Positions 1 to 12,712 of a stretch of DNA of 64,000 nt are shown piece after piece. The notes under the pieces are model-generated. The model saw only the letters and a list, made by a program, of their open reading frames with translations. It searched no databases and was not told the origin of the DNA. Position numbers and translations under genes: made by a program. Source of the stretch: Phyto melanocephala (lineage: Eukaryota > Arthropoda > Insecta > Diptera > Rhinophoridae); assembly GCA_941918925.1 (NCBI GenBank), contig OW799235.1, forward strand, positions 22,793,201-22,857,200. The letters are read 5' to 3'. Numbering within the stretch: the first letter of the stretch is position 1; each line of letters begins with the position of its first letter.

Positions 1-395
1 TATTTTTTTTATTCTTTATTTGATATATTATTTATATTTTTCTTATTATTTTTTTTTATTTCTTTTATTTGTTTTTTTAATTTTTTTTATGTTTTTTTTT
101 TGTTTTATATTTATTATATATATTTTAATATTTTTTTTTAATTTTTTTTATAATTTTTTGTTTAATTTTTGGTTTAATTTTTTTTTTATTTTTTTTTTAT
201 TGTTTTTTAACATACATACGTAAATTTATAATTTTACATTGGGATGTTTTTGTATATATATGTTTTTTATAGGTATGTACGTATTTCATATGAAATGAAT
301 GGTGATACAAACTACTGTTATTGCATGACTACACGTTGTGAAGGGTATATAAGATTCGGCACGGCCGAATATAGCACTCTTACTTGTTTTTGGTT
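1..395 (-). repeat. HINE/mini-me-like repeat, head end, with T-rich tract
   Basis: The last ~100 bases are the reverse complement of the head motif found at 52543 (…GTGCCGAATCTTATATACCC), followed by the same sequence around ACGTATTTCATATG. Bases 1-205 are almost pure T with scattered A, matching the A-rich tract of the 52.5-kb copy (52688-52880) read on the other strand. The element therefore runs off the left window edge. The long hydrophobic reading frame over the T tract is a composition artefact. Confidence 0.7.
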
Positions 396-1014
396 TCACC
401 ATCCAGACGGCCATTGCGTGGCTTAGGCCTAAGTTGACTACAGCGGCAAAAGTGGTCGTGTAGTTGTGATGACGGCAAACAAATCGTTTTCATATAAACG
501 TTTGTATTTAAGTATTGACAGATTCAAGTTGCTCGCCTGCTGTCGTTAATGTGCTTAATGCTTCAATTGCAATTTGCTTTTAACTACAAAGACTAGTCTA
601 ACTACAGTCTAACCTATAATTTTAAAGCCTGTAGTTTAGTTGAACTGTTTTGTTTTTTACTGTAAAAAATTCCAATAGATACTAGTATTCCACTTTATCT
701 ATGCCTGGCTGATTTTAGTTTAAAATGCATTTTCATTATCATCATCAACACCATAACTATTGCCATAATGAACTTAAGTTTAGTTGCACTATTTGTTATT
801 GTGTATTACTTGTTGTTGTATTAATGTATTTTCATCTATTTTTTTTTTTGCAAAAATTATACGCTTTTTGAGTTTTAAGGCAAATAAATAATTTAAATAG
901 ATAATGGCGAATGTCTGAATAAAGTTTACATAGAATTTAGCAATTAATATCATAAAAACAAAAATATTCTTCATATTTGATGATGTGTTGGCGATATTAG
1001 AAATAGCTTGAAAA
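396..1014. other. No gene seen
   Basis: AT-rich sequence without a reading frame, RNA motif or repeat structure that I can recognise. Confidence 0.5.
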
Positions 1015-1312
1015 TGAGAAAACTGAATGAAATATTTGGTTATGGGGCGATTGTGCTGAATTTAAATAGCGATTCATTTCTGGATATTTCCAAGAGATTG
1101 ATACCATATACAGATCTGAGGAACATATAGTTGCTTCTAAAAGTTGATTTCAACCAACACACGGACAGACGGGCAGACGGATAGACGGACAGACGGTCAG
1201 GGCTTAATCGACTCCTCTATTCATAAGCTTTCAGAAAATATATACTTTATTACAAACGGAATGACAAAGCTATATATACCCTTGTGCACCACTGGTGAAG
1301 GGTATAACAAAT
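1015..1312 (+). repeat. HINE/mini-me-like repeat, tail half
   Basis: Carries the family's diagnostic pieces in order: a motif around GATTTCAACCAACACACGGA, a GACR proto-microsatellite (GGACAGACGG units, ~1163-1198), CTTAATCGACTCC, the core AAATATATACTTTAT and the terminal GAAGGGTATAA. The head is missing. The class resembles the mini-me/DINE-1/HINE elements known from Diptera, which are thought to be moved by Helitron-like machinery. Confidence 0.75.
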
Positions 1313-1450
1313 ATGATTAACTATACTTGCATCCGTAGCAGTGTTGGCTTCTTCTGCACTCTCAGTACATGACACCAAATTGCAAGCGGTTTTCTCGATA
1401 ACTACTGCTAAGAGAAATCAGAAGTCATCAGTTTGAAACTAATTGAGATA

Positions 1451-2239
1451 TCTATATATATAAAAATCAATGTGTGTCTGTATGTTTGTATGTTTGTTTG
1501 TGCTTTATAGGCGGTTAAACGGCTGAACCGATTTCCTTGAACTTTTCACAGAATCTTTCTGTATGTCTGAAAAAAACTATAGGCTATACTTTGATTTGAA
1601 ATTGTAAGTGGGCGGGGTGCCACGTCCTATTAAAGAATAAGTATTAAATATTATATATCACGAAAGCTAATGCAGCTAGAGTCTTCAAATTAAGTACGGT
1701 AAACATTGATATCCACACAAACATTCGAAGAAAAAATGGGCGGACTTGCAATAGTAGGCGTGGCCACATGAATTAAATACTAAAATTCGTATATTTGGAA
1801 AACAATATCGATTAGAGTAGTAAAATTTTGCAAGAGCAACTTTGACACCCAAATGAACATTTAGGCAAGAAATGGGTGCATTAACAATAGTGGGCGTGGC
1901 ACCTGCCATATGAATTAAATACTAAAATTCGTATATCTGGAAAACGATATCGATTAGAGTACTAAAATTTTGCAAAAGCAACTTTGATATTCAAATAAAC
2001 ATTTATGGAAAAAATGGATGCATTAACAATAGTGGGCGTGGCACCTGCCATATGAATTAAATATTAAAATTCGTATATCTGGAAAACGATATCGATTAGG
2101 GTACTAAAATTTTGCAAAAGCAACTTTGATATTCAAATAAACATTTATGGAAAAAATGGGTGCATTATCAATAGTGGGCGTGGCACCTGCCATATGAATT
2201 AAATTCTAAAATTTGGGGTGGCGAAGCACACCGGGTATT
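1451..2239 (+). mobile_element. Non-autonomous Helentron-like element
   Basis: Begins TCTATATATATAAAAATC, then a TGTGTCTGTATGTTTGTATG tract and the block around CGGCTGAACCGATTTC typical of insect Helentron/Lep1-type elements. It ends in GGCGAAGCACACCGGGTAT. There are no terminal inverted repeats and no coding sequence. The centre holds a 142-bp tandem array. Class assignment is by recognition of both ends; exact termini could be off by a few bases. Confidence 0.6.
1768..2200 (+). repeat. 142-bp tandem repeat, 3 units
   Basis: The anchor ATGAATTAAAT recurs at 1768, 1910, 2052 and 2194, giving a constant 142-bp period. Each unit contains GTGGGCGTGGC and a GATATCGATTAG block. Units 2 and 3 are nearly identical; the first is more diverged. 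The array lies inside the Helentron-like element. Confidence 0.85.
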
Positions 2240-2487
2240 AAAGTTAAAACTTACAAGTTAAGGTAAAACTTACAAAATTTATCGAAATATGCACATAATG
2301 GTGAAGGATATTTCAGATTTGACACAGTTTAAAATAGAACACTTTGTTGGATTTTTATCATTTTGTTTCTTCATATTCAGTTAATTGAACAAAACTCTTG
2401 AACTCAACAAAATTAGTCCGTTTCTTATAGGCTGAGTGAAATATAAAAAAAATTATTTTTTCCTGAATTTCTGTAAAGAAAATCAGA

Positions 2488-2871
2488 GCTGTTAAATATC
2501 GATTACGATTAGTTATCATTTGCGTTTACAACGTAAGCAAATTCTGAAGAAATATAACAACAACTGATTAAATAATGGTAGAATTTCATGTAGAAAAATG
2601 TATTTTTGACAGTATTGCCATAATTTCACCAAATAAAAAAATCAATGGAAAATAATCCTAGAAAGTAGTCGAATTATTTTTTGATTACTTTTTATTATTT
2701 TTGATTACTTTCTCGACTGTTTTATTAGTCTTGATTATTTTTGGATTATCTGTAATCGTAATCAATTATTAATCGTGCGAATCTACAAATAATCGTAATA
2801 TAATCATTACTTCAGCTTTAAAAAATAATCTAATTAATAATTATTACGATTAGTAATCATTACTTAACAGC
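2488..2871. mobile_element. Candidate MITE with GCTGTTAA termini
   Basis: Left end GCTGTTAAATATCGATTACG and right end (reverse complement) GCTGTTAAGTAATGATTACT form an imperfect inverted repeat of ~30 bp around a 384-bp AT-rich body rich in ATTACGATTA motifs. No open frame. No clear target duplication, so superfamily is undetermined. Confidence 0.45.
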
Positions 2872-4449
2872 CATGAATAAAATTATATATAAAAATATAA
2901 TTTGAATAATTGTTTTTGTATTTCACTTCCATAGTTCCGTCATTGTCATTCTTTCTCACTCTTACCTACTCTTCCAGCAATTTTTATATTGCGTTGAATT
3001 TTTCATTTTTAGAACATAACACGAAATGGTAATTTTGCCTCATTTTGGTAATTTTTTTTCGCGAAGTATTTATAAAAAATTTATTAACATTTAGAACATT
3101 TTTTATAATAAAACGACTACTCTTACAAATTTACAATTATGTATAAGTAATTGTTTCCTTTTTTTTTGTTCAAATATCTCTCCACTATTTAATAATTTAA
3201 AGCGAATACTTTATATTGCCTAACCAATAAATTCTCATTTAAACAAATCATTTCCTCTATTAGAAAAATAACTCCCCCATAACGATAGAATAAAAATAAA
3301 TATTTTTTTAAGAAACGTAGCCTCATCATACAACAATTAGATCATTAAATTTAAAATCACGTTTAGAAATAATTTAAATTACATGCCATTGAAAACAAAG
3401 TGTTAAAAGCATAATGTGTAATTACTTCAATTATATTTTACAACAATAAAAAATAACAAAAATAAACAAAAAAATAAATACAAACGAGATTTAAAAAATA
3501 AAATCCGCTTTCTTGTCTAGTTTTTATTTCTTAACAAATAATTACAATTTGATGGTTGAAAATAGTTGATAAAAAAGAACTAGGCATAAATAATCTCATA
3601 CTCTAAAGCAGAGATTTCCAACTGTGACTCTTAAACCGTAATACTAAAAAAATTTGCTATTCAAAGAAGAACTTGAATTTAGAAAATTTTTTATTTCTTT
3701 ATTGTGACGCGACATGACGAAAGAGACCTTATCTTGCCATTTCATGTTTTGCGTTTTTGACACCTAACGCTACCTACATATCTAGACGTGTATCTATGTA
3801 CATCACATTATCGTTCATTTTTGTTTTTTTTTTTTTGTTTAATGAGTTGTATTTGACAGTTTATAAATATGTATTTGTCTTTAGCGTGTTTAACCTCAAT
3901 TATCTAAAAACTACCTATTTTGAATTATAAATATCAAAATGCTGTAACTTCGTCAACTTTAGAATTAGAATTTTGTCCTTTATCCATTGTATCAAAAACA
4001 TCATAGAAATTTTTTATACAAACGTACAATAGGTTAAAAATGAATAAAATTTATGGCTTTTTTATTTCAAAAAATGTTTTACATTTATTTTTTTTTTTTT
4101 AGTTTATAGACACTTGATAAACTGTACAAATAAAAAGGTTTTCCCAATAGTTTTGGGATCACTGTGTTGGAATCATTAATAAAAATTTTTTGTTTCTGGG
4201 TAGAACTTTAACAAATACAGAATCATTAGATGGGAATTATAATCATGCCGATCATTATGTTTTTTTTTACCAAAATTCATAAGCCTACTTCTGACACGAG
4301 GACAGAGTTATCAAGAATGACTGCTGAAATTATATACACTTCACCAACATATCGGTAAGTAAAAATTCAATAAATTACCTCATCCATTGATCGTACTAAA
4401 ACATAGACCCATAGACAAGATTGTTTTATTGTATTTACTGTTCACACTT

Positions 4450-4640
4450 TATGACCTGATATTTTGTTGCGGACGCCATCTTATATTTAGAAGTTTTCGA
4501 AAGTGTAATGTCTTTTACAAACTAAGCCGTTTTTTGAGACCCATGTTAAGGCGTTGGTAAAAATATTATCCACCGTTTTAAAGTAGTTTTCTACTAGTCA
4601 AGCCCTTTAATTTGATGTCCATATTAAGGGAATTAAAGAA
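4450..4640 (+). repeat. HINE/mini-me-like fragment
   Basis: Contains paired blocks seen in the fuller copies at 10.1 and 21.7 kb: GATATTTTGTTGCGGACGCC, then a TCAAGCCCTTTAATTTGATG block followed by a CCATATTAAGGG motif. Head and tail are absent. Confidence 0.5.
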
Positions 4641-5524
4641 AAATATTCAATCTATTTTGTTACGATTTATATGCTGCAGAATCTCCTTTGAAGGCTTAGT
4701 TTCTTCTCTATTGATATTTAAAATGTTTTAAATGTTCTAAATGTTTTGTATTTTATTTCATACTACCTCCTATATCTTTGTAGTGAATGTAAATATAAAT
4801 AACAAAACAAACATAACAAAACATTGCTCCCATTAAAAAATCAATCATAACTTAAAATGTTTTTGTTTAGGTCTACTATCAAAACATTCAAACATGTTTT
4901 GAACATTTTATTTCAATTTTTATCTTCTATTTCATCTGTGTTCTTATTTAGTTTTATTTTATTTCAACGTTGCTTTATTTCAGTTTGGTTCCATTTTTCA
5001 ATATTTTGATCGTAAAGCAAAACACACATTTTTAAAAGTATGTATATTATAATGTACCCACACTGTTTTAAATATAGCGAGATTGCTTTTTAGCCAATCT
5101 TATTCTTGTCTCGCTCTTTAGTATTAAGTTATCAAAAAACATAGATCCCTTTTTTTGCAATTGATCTGCAATTGATACCATATATGGTTTCAACCTTTTG
5201 GAAATATTCGGGAATAAATTCCTGTTAAAACTCTGCACAATCGTCTTATTAATTTTTCAAGATATATATCGTCGTTGCTCTAAAAAATGTAGTTATGTGT
5301 TTTTTACTGAGCTTTCAGGAGATCAGAAAAACCATTTTATTATGTTACTTTACAGTATTAAACTTACGCATTATGACTATTGTTCATTTTTAAACCAATC
5401 AAGATATCTTCAAACGGTTTGAGAGTAGATGTAGGAACAATAAGCTTTCAAAATAGAGCAATAAACAAATTTTAAAAAATTGTCACGTAATCGATTACGT
5501 CAGAGCAGCGACGATATACTACGT

Positions 5525-5597
5525 TGCGATAAGGTCATAATTCCTATAAACACGATAGTTAAGGCTATTATCGGATTCGGCACTCTTACTTGTTTCT
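5525..5597 (-). repeat. HINE/mini-me-like head fragment
   Basis: ATTCGGCACTCTTACTTG preceded by AAGGCTATTATCGG is the reverse complement of the family head, with an internal deletion of the GTGCCGAAT palindrome half. Confidence 0.5.
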
Positions 5598-8477
5598 ACT
5601 AAAAAAAATAATATGCAAGATAAAAGACTTTGTGGTGCTTTCGTATGCAAACAATTTTACTATATCCATGGCTTCAATATGGTAAGTAAATGAAGTCTGC
5701 ACTGCTTACAAAATTTAAGTAGTTTTCGCTGGGAAATTTCAAGTAATGTTTTTTATCATTTTTAGTTTTAGTTTTCCAGACTAACGATGAAAACTTTTCA
5801 CTTTGTGTAGGAGATACAAAGTCGGTAAATGACGTCCCAGTATAACAGTTCCATTGCTTTTATTGAGCTGTTGAAATCGTTAATATATTTATTTCGCTAT
5901 ATTGTTTCACTTGCGTCTTTTGTATTATTTATTTTTTTTTGTATACACTGTATTTGAAATTGTTTTTTTTTCTACCTTTGTTTAACATTTCACAATTATA
6001 TGTAAGCAAATAAGTTGAAAATTTACACGCTTATAAATTAAAAAAAGTGAAATTTCGATAATAAAACTGAATGAAAATAAATCATTATTAACCGCTCAGT
6101 AAGCTGTCATAGCATTTTACAAATAAAAAAACCGATTGAATTTTAAGTCCGAAAGAACTATAAGGACGTATGAACTGAAAGAGTGATTAAACTAGAAGAC
6201 CGTTTGAACTAAAAGACCGATTAAACTAGAAATCTGACCTAGTTCACTTGACTCTGTTTACCTAGAAAGAGCAGTCATCTAAATATATTACAGTAATTTG
6301 ATTTGCATATATTGTAAATTTCAAAAAAAATATATTAATTTTTGAAGGCTCGTTCTGACCACAAACCAGAAAAAAAACATACATTATTTTTATATACGAA
6401 TGTAAACAAAAATAATTGAAGAGAAAAAATAAATGTCTGTTTATTTGTATATGTATGCATTTATGTAGAAGTATATACCCTTACATAACATACTTTACCC
6501 TTTTAATTTTTTTGAAAGATCATTAAAATTACGACCTTAAACCATAACCCTTTTTCCCAGTTATCATTAGCTACTACTCTATGTACCCTACTGAGGTTTT
6601 TCCATTAAATTACAATCAATACAATACAAAATTAATAGACAATAATAAAAATATTGGAATACGAAACCAGAGAGTGTTAAAGTTCAAATAACCTTAGTAA
6701 CATAAGAGTAATAAACGAATTAAGAAAAAAATGAGGAATTAGTTTCAAAAAGAAGTTTTGTATTTGCTTTGTCAATACCTGTGAATTGAAGTTAAATTAC
6801 AATGATTATTAATCATTTTTTACGCAGATATAAACATCTTAAAAAGAAAACATCATGAGGAATAAGCAAACAACAATAGCTGTGGTGGTATAAATAAGTA
6901 AGTAAATAAAGGCAGGCAGTGAAGATGCTTAAAAAGAACCATTAATAACTTAGAGGGAGTTAAAGATGAAACACAGAGAGAATTGTTTGGTAAATATTCC
7001 TTGTTTTAAAAACGAAAATTATTCGAAAAAAAAATTAATAGCAGATTTCTATATCAAAAATTTACAAAAAACTTACTATAAAAAAAATATCAAAAGTTTG
7101 TTTTAGTATAACAAATTTATAGAAAATTTTCTACAAAAAAATTATTTGATAGTTTCACGGTTAAAGCTCTCACTACAAAATGTAAACTGAAAACAATTTT
7201 GCACCTAAACACATTATTTCAATATGACGATGCCGTTGGAAGCACTCTCGCTTACAAAAAATTGATTTAAATTTACTTACTACGTTAGCTTACAAATGGC
7301 GACCCAAATAAATACTTACTTTTAAATCAACATATATAATATTATAAACTTATACCCTGTTTAGACAGATATTTTAAATTGTTTCAGTTTAGTGTTGATT
7401 GAGCAATTAAAATAAGTGTTCACACCTACTCAATTTATCTTACTCCATTAGCATTTTATAGCTGTAAAAATACGATGTATTTATACCAAATCAAATAATG
7501 CCTTCTCTTCAGTTTTTTCCTGTTTATAAAATATATTTACAATTATATTTATATATAAATATGAATTTGACTTTATTCAAAAATTTTATTGAAATTTTCA
7601 TCAACCATTTTCCATTTTCTAACTTTTTTTTTTGTTTATTTATTTGTTTGACATTAGAAATGCCACCTATAGAATTTTTTTCTCACTGAACATACTTCTC
7701 AAGAGTTGTATTTCGAGTTTTGGACAATAAGTAAAACAATTAAGTATATATTGTTAAATTTAAAAGTAATTTTTAGTTTAGTAAATTGAGCTCAATAAAG
7801 GCCCTTAAATGCGAGAATAATATAAATTGACAATTAAGACGCGTGTGTGAACATAGTATAACAGATGTCCTTTAGTTCTTTTAAGGAACATAATTTAGTT
7901 TGTATTAAAGCTATGCAGCTCATGAACGATCGGATTAAAGTAAATGATTCACCAAAATCAACGAAGTGATCCGGTTATTTTACTAAGTATTTTTGGTTCA
8001 ATAGTGTTCTGTTTAATTATTCACGTTATTTTAATGTCATGGTAAAATAAGTACACTTACACAGTACAACATTTTTCAGGTGATTGATTCGGGACTTAAT
8101 TCTGATAATTGATGAAAGTAGACCAAAAAAGAAGAACTTCTGCATCATTAGTTTGATCAAGGTACATCAAATAATAATTAAAAAATTAATTTGAAGTTAT
8201 TAAGTATCGTATAGGGGAATTTGTCACGTTTAAGGCTCTTTTCTTTGTCATAACTCGAGAAGCACTAGTCCGGATAAGCTGAAATTACAATTTTATTCAA
8301 ACTGTTTATACAACATTTCGCTACATAAGCAACAGTTTCGCAGTTATCAACAAATGTATGAAAAAAAAAATATTTTTTGCCCAAAAAATTTAAATTTTTC
8401 ATTTTTAATTCATTAAAAATCCTTTGGAACAAATTTAAATATGACAATATTAACAACGATACGTATCTTTTCTTATT

Positions 8478-9106
8478 TTAGCTTTTCTCAGCTGATATTT
8501 TGCTGTGTCAGTTTTCTGCTTTCCAAAAATGATGTCAACATCCTGGAGTTTTGTTGTGATAGTCCCATCTTAGCCACAATGTAATCCAATTTCGATTTGT
8601 GTTAGCGGTTGTGTTCTATTATTTTCAATATCGGGTGTCTAATCAGCATCATTCAAATTGGTCGGATTGGTGAAAACTGTTTCGGCTTGCAGGGACACAG
8701 TATCCAGACCCGGAGGCTTAGGTGTACCGGTACCAGCAGCGCGTTTAACTGGAAGTGTGGCAGTAAAAGCAGCAATATATGCTTTTGTTTTCAATTGTTT
8801 TCTGTTTAATCCATGACGAGAATTTATGCGTGCGTAGCACCTGGATTCATTATGTACAGTTAGGTCTTCCATACAAATTACTGGCTTCATAAAAGAAAAC
8901 TGTCCACCTTTTCCGTGTATTCACACCATAAGGGTATTATAACAATTTTTGCACACTGTGTAGGGCGTAAAATTTTCACCACTTAAATCTGCTTCATCAA
9001 AATAATGACAATACACTGTTTTGAATTCCCCAGTAGTCAATTTTTTTCCATCCAGTTGGTCTCTTTTTGGGACGATATGACCACAAACGTAACAAAAATT
9101 ATCCAA
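8478..9106 (-). pseudogene. Remnant of uncharacterised CxxC/DDE-like transposon gene (N-terminal part)
   Basis: Reading down the minus strand from the ATG at 9106, the first frame (to 8921) has FCYVCG, then a tyrosine/aromatic block, then VCKNC. After a stop and frame change near 8920 the frame at 8890-8639 continues with a HNESRCYARI segment. After a further frame change (~8590) a segment containing KMGLSQQNSRML continues to ~8480. The order and spacing match the gene at 57127-58780 (FCYMCG, VCTHC, ECYACI, LKLSQRQRILL), so this is a homologue covering roughly its residues 8-195. The second Cys of the third CxxC pair is Arg here. The gene has at least two frameshifts plus stops, and the catalytic part is missing. 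No long inverted repeats like those at 56 kb are visible around it. It is clearly diverged from the 57-kb gene, so it represents another lineage, not a recent duplicate. Confidence 0.75.
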
Positions 9107-10079
9107 TTGTGGGCACTTGTTATTTTTAGATTATTACATGTTTTGTTATTATTCACTTTTAAAAACCGGAGAAAAATTAACTTGTACTTCTCGCGTTCAT
9201 CGACTCTTGTTAAATGACAAAAATCGATCAAAGAGCACCTATAAATTCTACAAATATTTCAATATTTTACTGGCAGGTACTTACGAATTATGTTTTCGAA
9301 ACGTTCCAAAACATTAGCACTTATAAATGTGGGTGCAATTTCTGTTAAAAAAAATCATGCAGGTAACTAACGGAAAACCCCAAATAATTAATAATAATTA
9401 ATATACCTTGGTAACATAGATGGGATTTGTGGTACAATTGTACTAAATTTGGTGCATTCAAAACCTTAGTGGTACACTGGTACACTCAAAAGTTCTTTGG
9501 TACAATTTCAGTATTTTATTTTTGTTGGTTGAAATAAATTTAAAGTTACTTATGAAAAAATTAAATTTAAATTTTAAACAATATAATGAAAGACTAGAGC
9601 CAGGAGAAGGCTAGAATCGGGAAATTTTAATTCTTTCTAAATATTTATTGGTTATTTACAGTTTTCTTATCTAGTCACGAGTGCAGAAAGGATTTTTTTA
9701 CAAGAACAAAATTGCTTATTGCTAAATAAACTTTAAGACTATATCATCTTTAATTAAATTTGTATAAAAAATTAAATCAAACTCCAGAATTCAATCAACA
9801 AGTCCAACAATTTGTCAATTATATTGTTATATAACAGTTTTTTGTGATATAAGTATGATATATTTGTTAAAACAATTACTTCACAATTTAAAAAGAATAA
9901 AATTAGGGATGTAATTCATGTTATCTTTGGGTACCTAATTTATTAGGAACATGGTTTCTACCGCCAAAAATGGTAAGTCCCAGGGAAATTAAAATAACTC
10001 CCAATGAAATAAGTCCCAAGAATTAAATAACCCGATTTAGAAAGCAATTCTCTTAATTTTACAACAACAAAATATACAA
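9107..10079. other. No gene seen
   Basis: AT-rich. The only local structure is loosely repeated GGTACA motifs at 9430-9510. Confidence 0.5.
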
Positions 10080-11063
10080 CAAGTAATAGTGCTATATTCC
10101 GCCGTGCCGAATCTGAGAACGCCCTTCACCATCAATACATCATAGCTTAACCTATATATAATATTATATGCCATTTTTCCTTATTATTTCCTACGTAGTT
10201 AACTGTATTCTACAAGTCATGCCCTTTTATTTGACACCCATATTGATGGGGTTAAAAAAATTTGATCCGGCATTTTGTTTTAGACGCCACCTTGTATTTT
10301 ACATTTTTTAATAATTTACTGTATTTTACTGGTCAAGCTCTTTCATTTGACAGCAATATTGATGGGGTTCAAGAAGTTACATTTTAAAATACCAGATTTA
10401 TATATAAACTTATTGTCCGGAATTTTGTAGTGGCGGCCAACATGAATTTTAATTTTTTTTTATAGTTCTTATATTGCGCTCGTCAAGTCTTTTCTGATGA
10501 TACCAATATTGACTCTTTCGGTTATCTAGAAGCTGAAAAAAATTTATTTTTTGTTTGTAAATTTTTGGAATCTATAAGTTTGACAAAAAAATTTTGCCTA
10601 TAACTTTACCGATTAGAGTCCGCTTTATTCAAAATTTTTCATGAATACTTATCTCTAGAGGCATATTATATTTACAAGTAGTAGCAAAGGTACCTATAAA
10701 TTATTCTATGACTGCAAAATTTTAATTTAGGTGGTAAAAATATGAAAAGAGCAGAGGAAGTCGTGTTTATTTGCTCCTATCTCGGAAAGTTATGGGGCGA
10801 TTTCAATAGCGATTCATTTCCGGATATTTACAATAGATTGATGCCATACACAGATTTGAGGAACATATAGTTGCTTCTAAAAGTTGATTTCAACCAACAC
10901 ACGAACAGACGGGCAGACGGTCTTGGCTTAATCGACTCCTCTATTCATAAGCTTTCAGAAAATATATACTTTATGGGGTCGGAAATGAAAATTCTAGAAA
11001 TCACAAAGGGAATGACAAAGCTATGTATATATACCCTTGTGCACTACAGGTGAAGGGTATAAA
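10080..11063 (+). repeat. HINE/mini-me-like repeat, near full length
   Basis: Starts ACAAGTAATAGTGCTATATT with GTGCCGAATCT, has repeated blocks of the type CATATTGATGGGGTT (three diverged internal units at ~10240, ~10360 and ~10500), then CAACCAACACACGAACAGAC, CTTAATCGACTCC, the core ATATACTTTATGGGGTC and the terminal GAAGGGTATAAAA. This is one of the most complete copies of the type with this tail in the window and a useful reference for the others. Confidence 0.8.
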
Positions 11064-11334
11064 AATGTCGAAATCCATATAAATTCTAATCCATATAAAA
11101 GACTTTACTGGTATAAAGTAATTCCAAATAAAATGTGTTAAGGTTTCGCTCAAAAAATATAGATGACAGATGAAGAAGTTTTAACATTAAGACAATACTT
11201 AATATTAGTTTTAATTAAACGGTTTAAAGTAATTAGTTAAAGTTTTATCTGAAAGGCCCAAAATTTATTAGAAAGTACCGCAAGGCTATTAAGCATTTAA
11301 AAATGCCACAAAAAACCCTATTGTGCCACATTTT

Positions 11335-11535
11335 GCATCAATGGTCGATATTTTTTGGCTTGATTTGGCACAAGATGCTTTTGTAAGAAAGTTTGAGAGT
11401 AGTACCAGGAGAGGCTAATCCTCTAAATTCTCTAGACCTAAGACCAGTCGAGAGATATTGGGCTCTCATTAAAGTCCTCAAAAAAGGTATCTCACAATAT
11501 GGAAAATTTAAAAAAGAGAAGATGAAACTGTACTG
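11335..11535 (+). pseudogene. Tc1-like transposase fragment (C-terminal)
   Basis: One frame gives FFWLDLAQDAFVRKFE; after a small frame change the next gives VVPGEANPLNS, LDLRPVERYWALIK and KKGISQYGKFKK before a stop. The FW-x-DLA block (second catalytic Asp) and the RP-x-E-x-YWAL block (catalytic Glu) are hallmarks of the C-terminal half of IS630/Tc1-type transposases. The N-terminal half and inverted repeats were not found. Old and broken. Confidence 0.7.
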
Positions 11536-12712
11536 AAACAACTATCGAACCTCAATTGAAAGAGTTTCCAAAAAAGTTCCATTAGTTCTTAATTAGTGGT
11601 TAAAACTGTTTCTATGATCTGTAAATTAAGCAAATAAAAATCAAAATTCTAAGATCAACCAACTATTTTCCAAATTATTGTTAAGATTTTTTTTTTTTAT
11701 TATTATTATTATTTCATCCAACTAATAACAGCACACAAATTTCTCTAAGTGTTAAAAAGTTCTCAATAACATCAAAGACTAATCATCAAACAGTATTGTT
11801 TTTAATTATTGTCTTGATGAAAAAGATCATTTTTATCATCAATGTGCTGTAATGGACATTTGATGATATTTTGTAAGTAACATTTCCTTATCTAATACAA
11901 AACTTAAAAATAGTTGATCTTACGATCTGTACAAAAGAAAGGTGTATGCATTTGTAAAGAAAAGCTCAAATCTAGATTATTGTTATAATTTCAATTTCTA
12001 ACGGTCTTTATGCGTCCATATTCATTTAACCGCAATCGAATGGTCTTCGACTACAGTCAAACAGTAATGTTGCATAGTTTCTGAGGTCATACATAAAATA
12101 CTTTTCTTTTGGTATTTCATTATTAGCTGGCAACAGCCACAATTGTTAGGTAATTTGAAAACTTAAAATAAATAATAGAAATGAGAAATGTAATAATAAA
12201 AAAGAAATTTTCAAATAAAAATTAACTTTCATATTATGGTACTAATGAAAAAAGAGAGTAAATGGTTAAGTGGTGCTATCAGGTCCAAATAAATGATCTT
12301 ATTGTTAATGGTTTATTAGGCAGGAAATGCTTTTTTCGGCTAAGTACTCATGTACATACATGTTGTCCATGATTTCAAATGCACTTTATTGTGATTTATT
12401 GTAGCAGATTCGCGGTTTGTTGTTCAATTATAATTTAGAAAATATTTAATGAAACTTTTACCAAATAAATTTGTGTTGAATGAAAAGACTGTAAATTAGA
12501 GCTAAGAAGCGGAAATAATTTGGTTAAAAAATATAATGTTTCAAATTTCTCCGTCGTGTGGTTTTATTATACAAAAAATGTTTGATAATGCTTTAATGTA
12601 AAGACACTTTTGAATAGAACTTCAACAATTCGAGTTTTCTATACGTATTAAAAATTAAAATACGTTGAGCGCAATTTTTCTTTTCTTTTGATGTAGTATT
12701 TATTTTATTTTA
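11536..12712. other. No gene seen
   Basis: AT-rich, with a short ATT run at ~11698-11713. Nothing else recognisable. Confidence 0.5.

Larger units (their letters stand above)
2872..8477. other. No gene seen; AT-rich intergenic/intronic DNA
   Basis: Apart from two small HINE fragments listed separately (4450-4640, 5525-5597) I see no coding, RNA or structured repeat feature. Short frames here are stop-poor only because of base composition. Confidence 0.5.

Noticed and set aside
20..223. 67-residue hydrophobic frame at the window start
   Set aside because: Encoded by an almost pure T tract that is the inverse of an A-rich microsatellite in a repeat; composition artefact.
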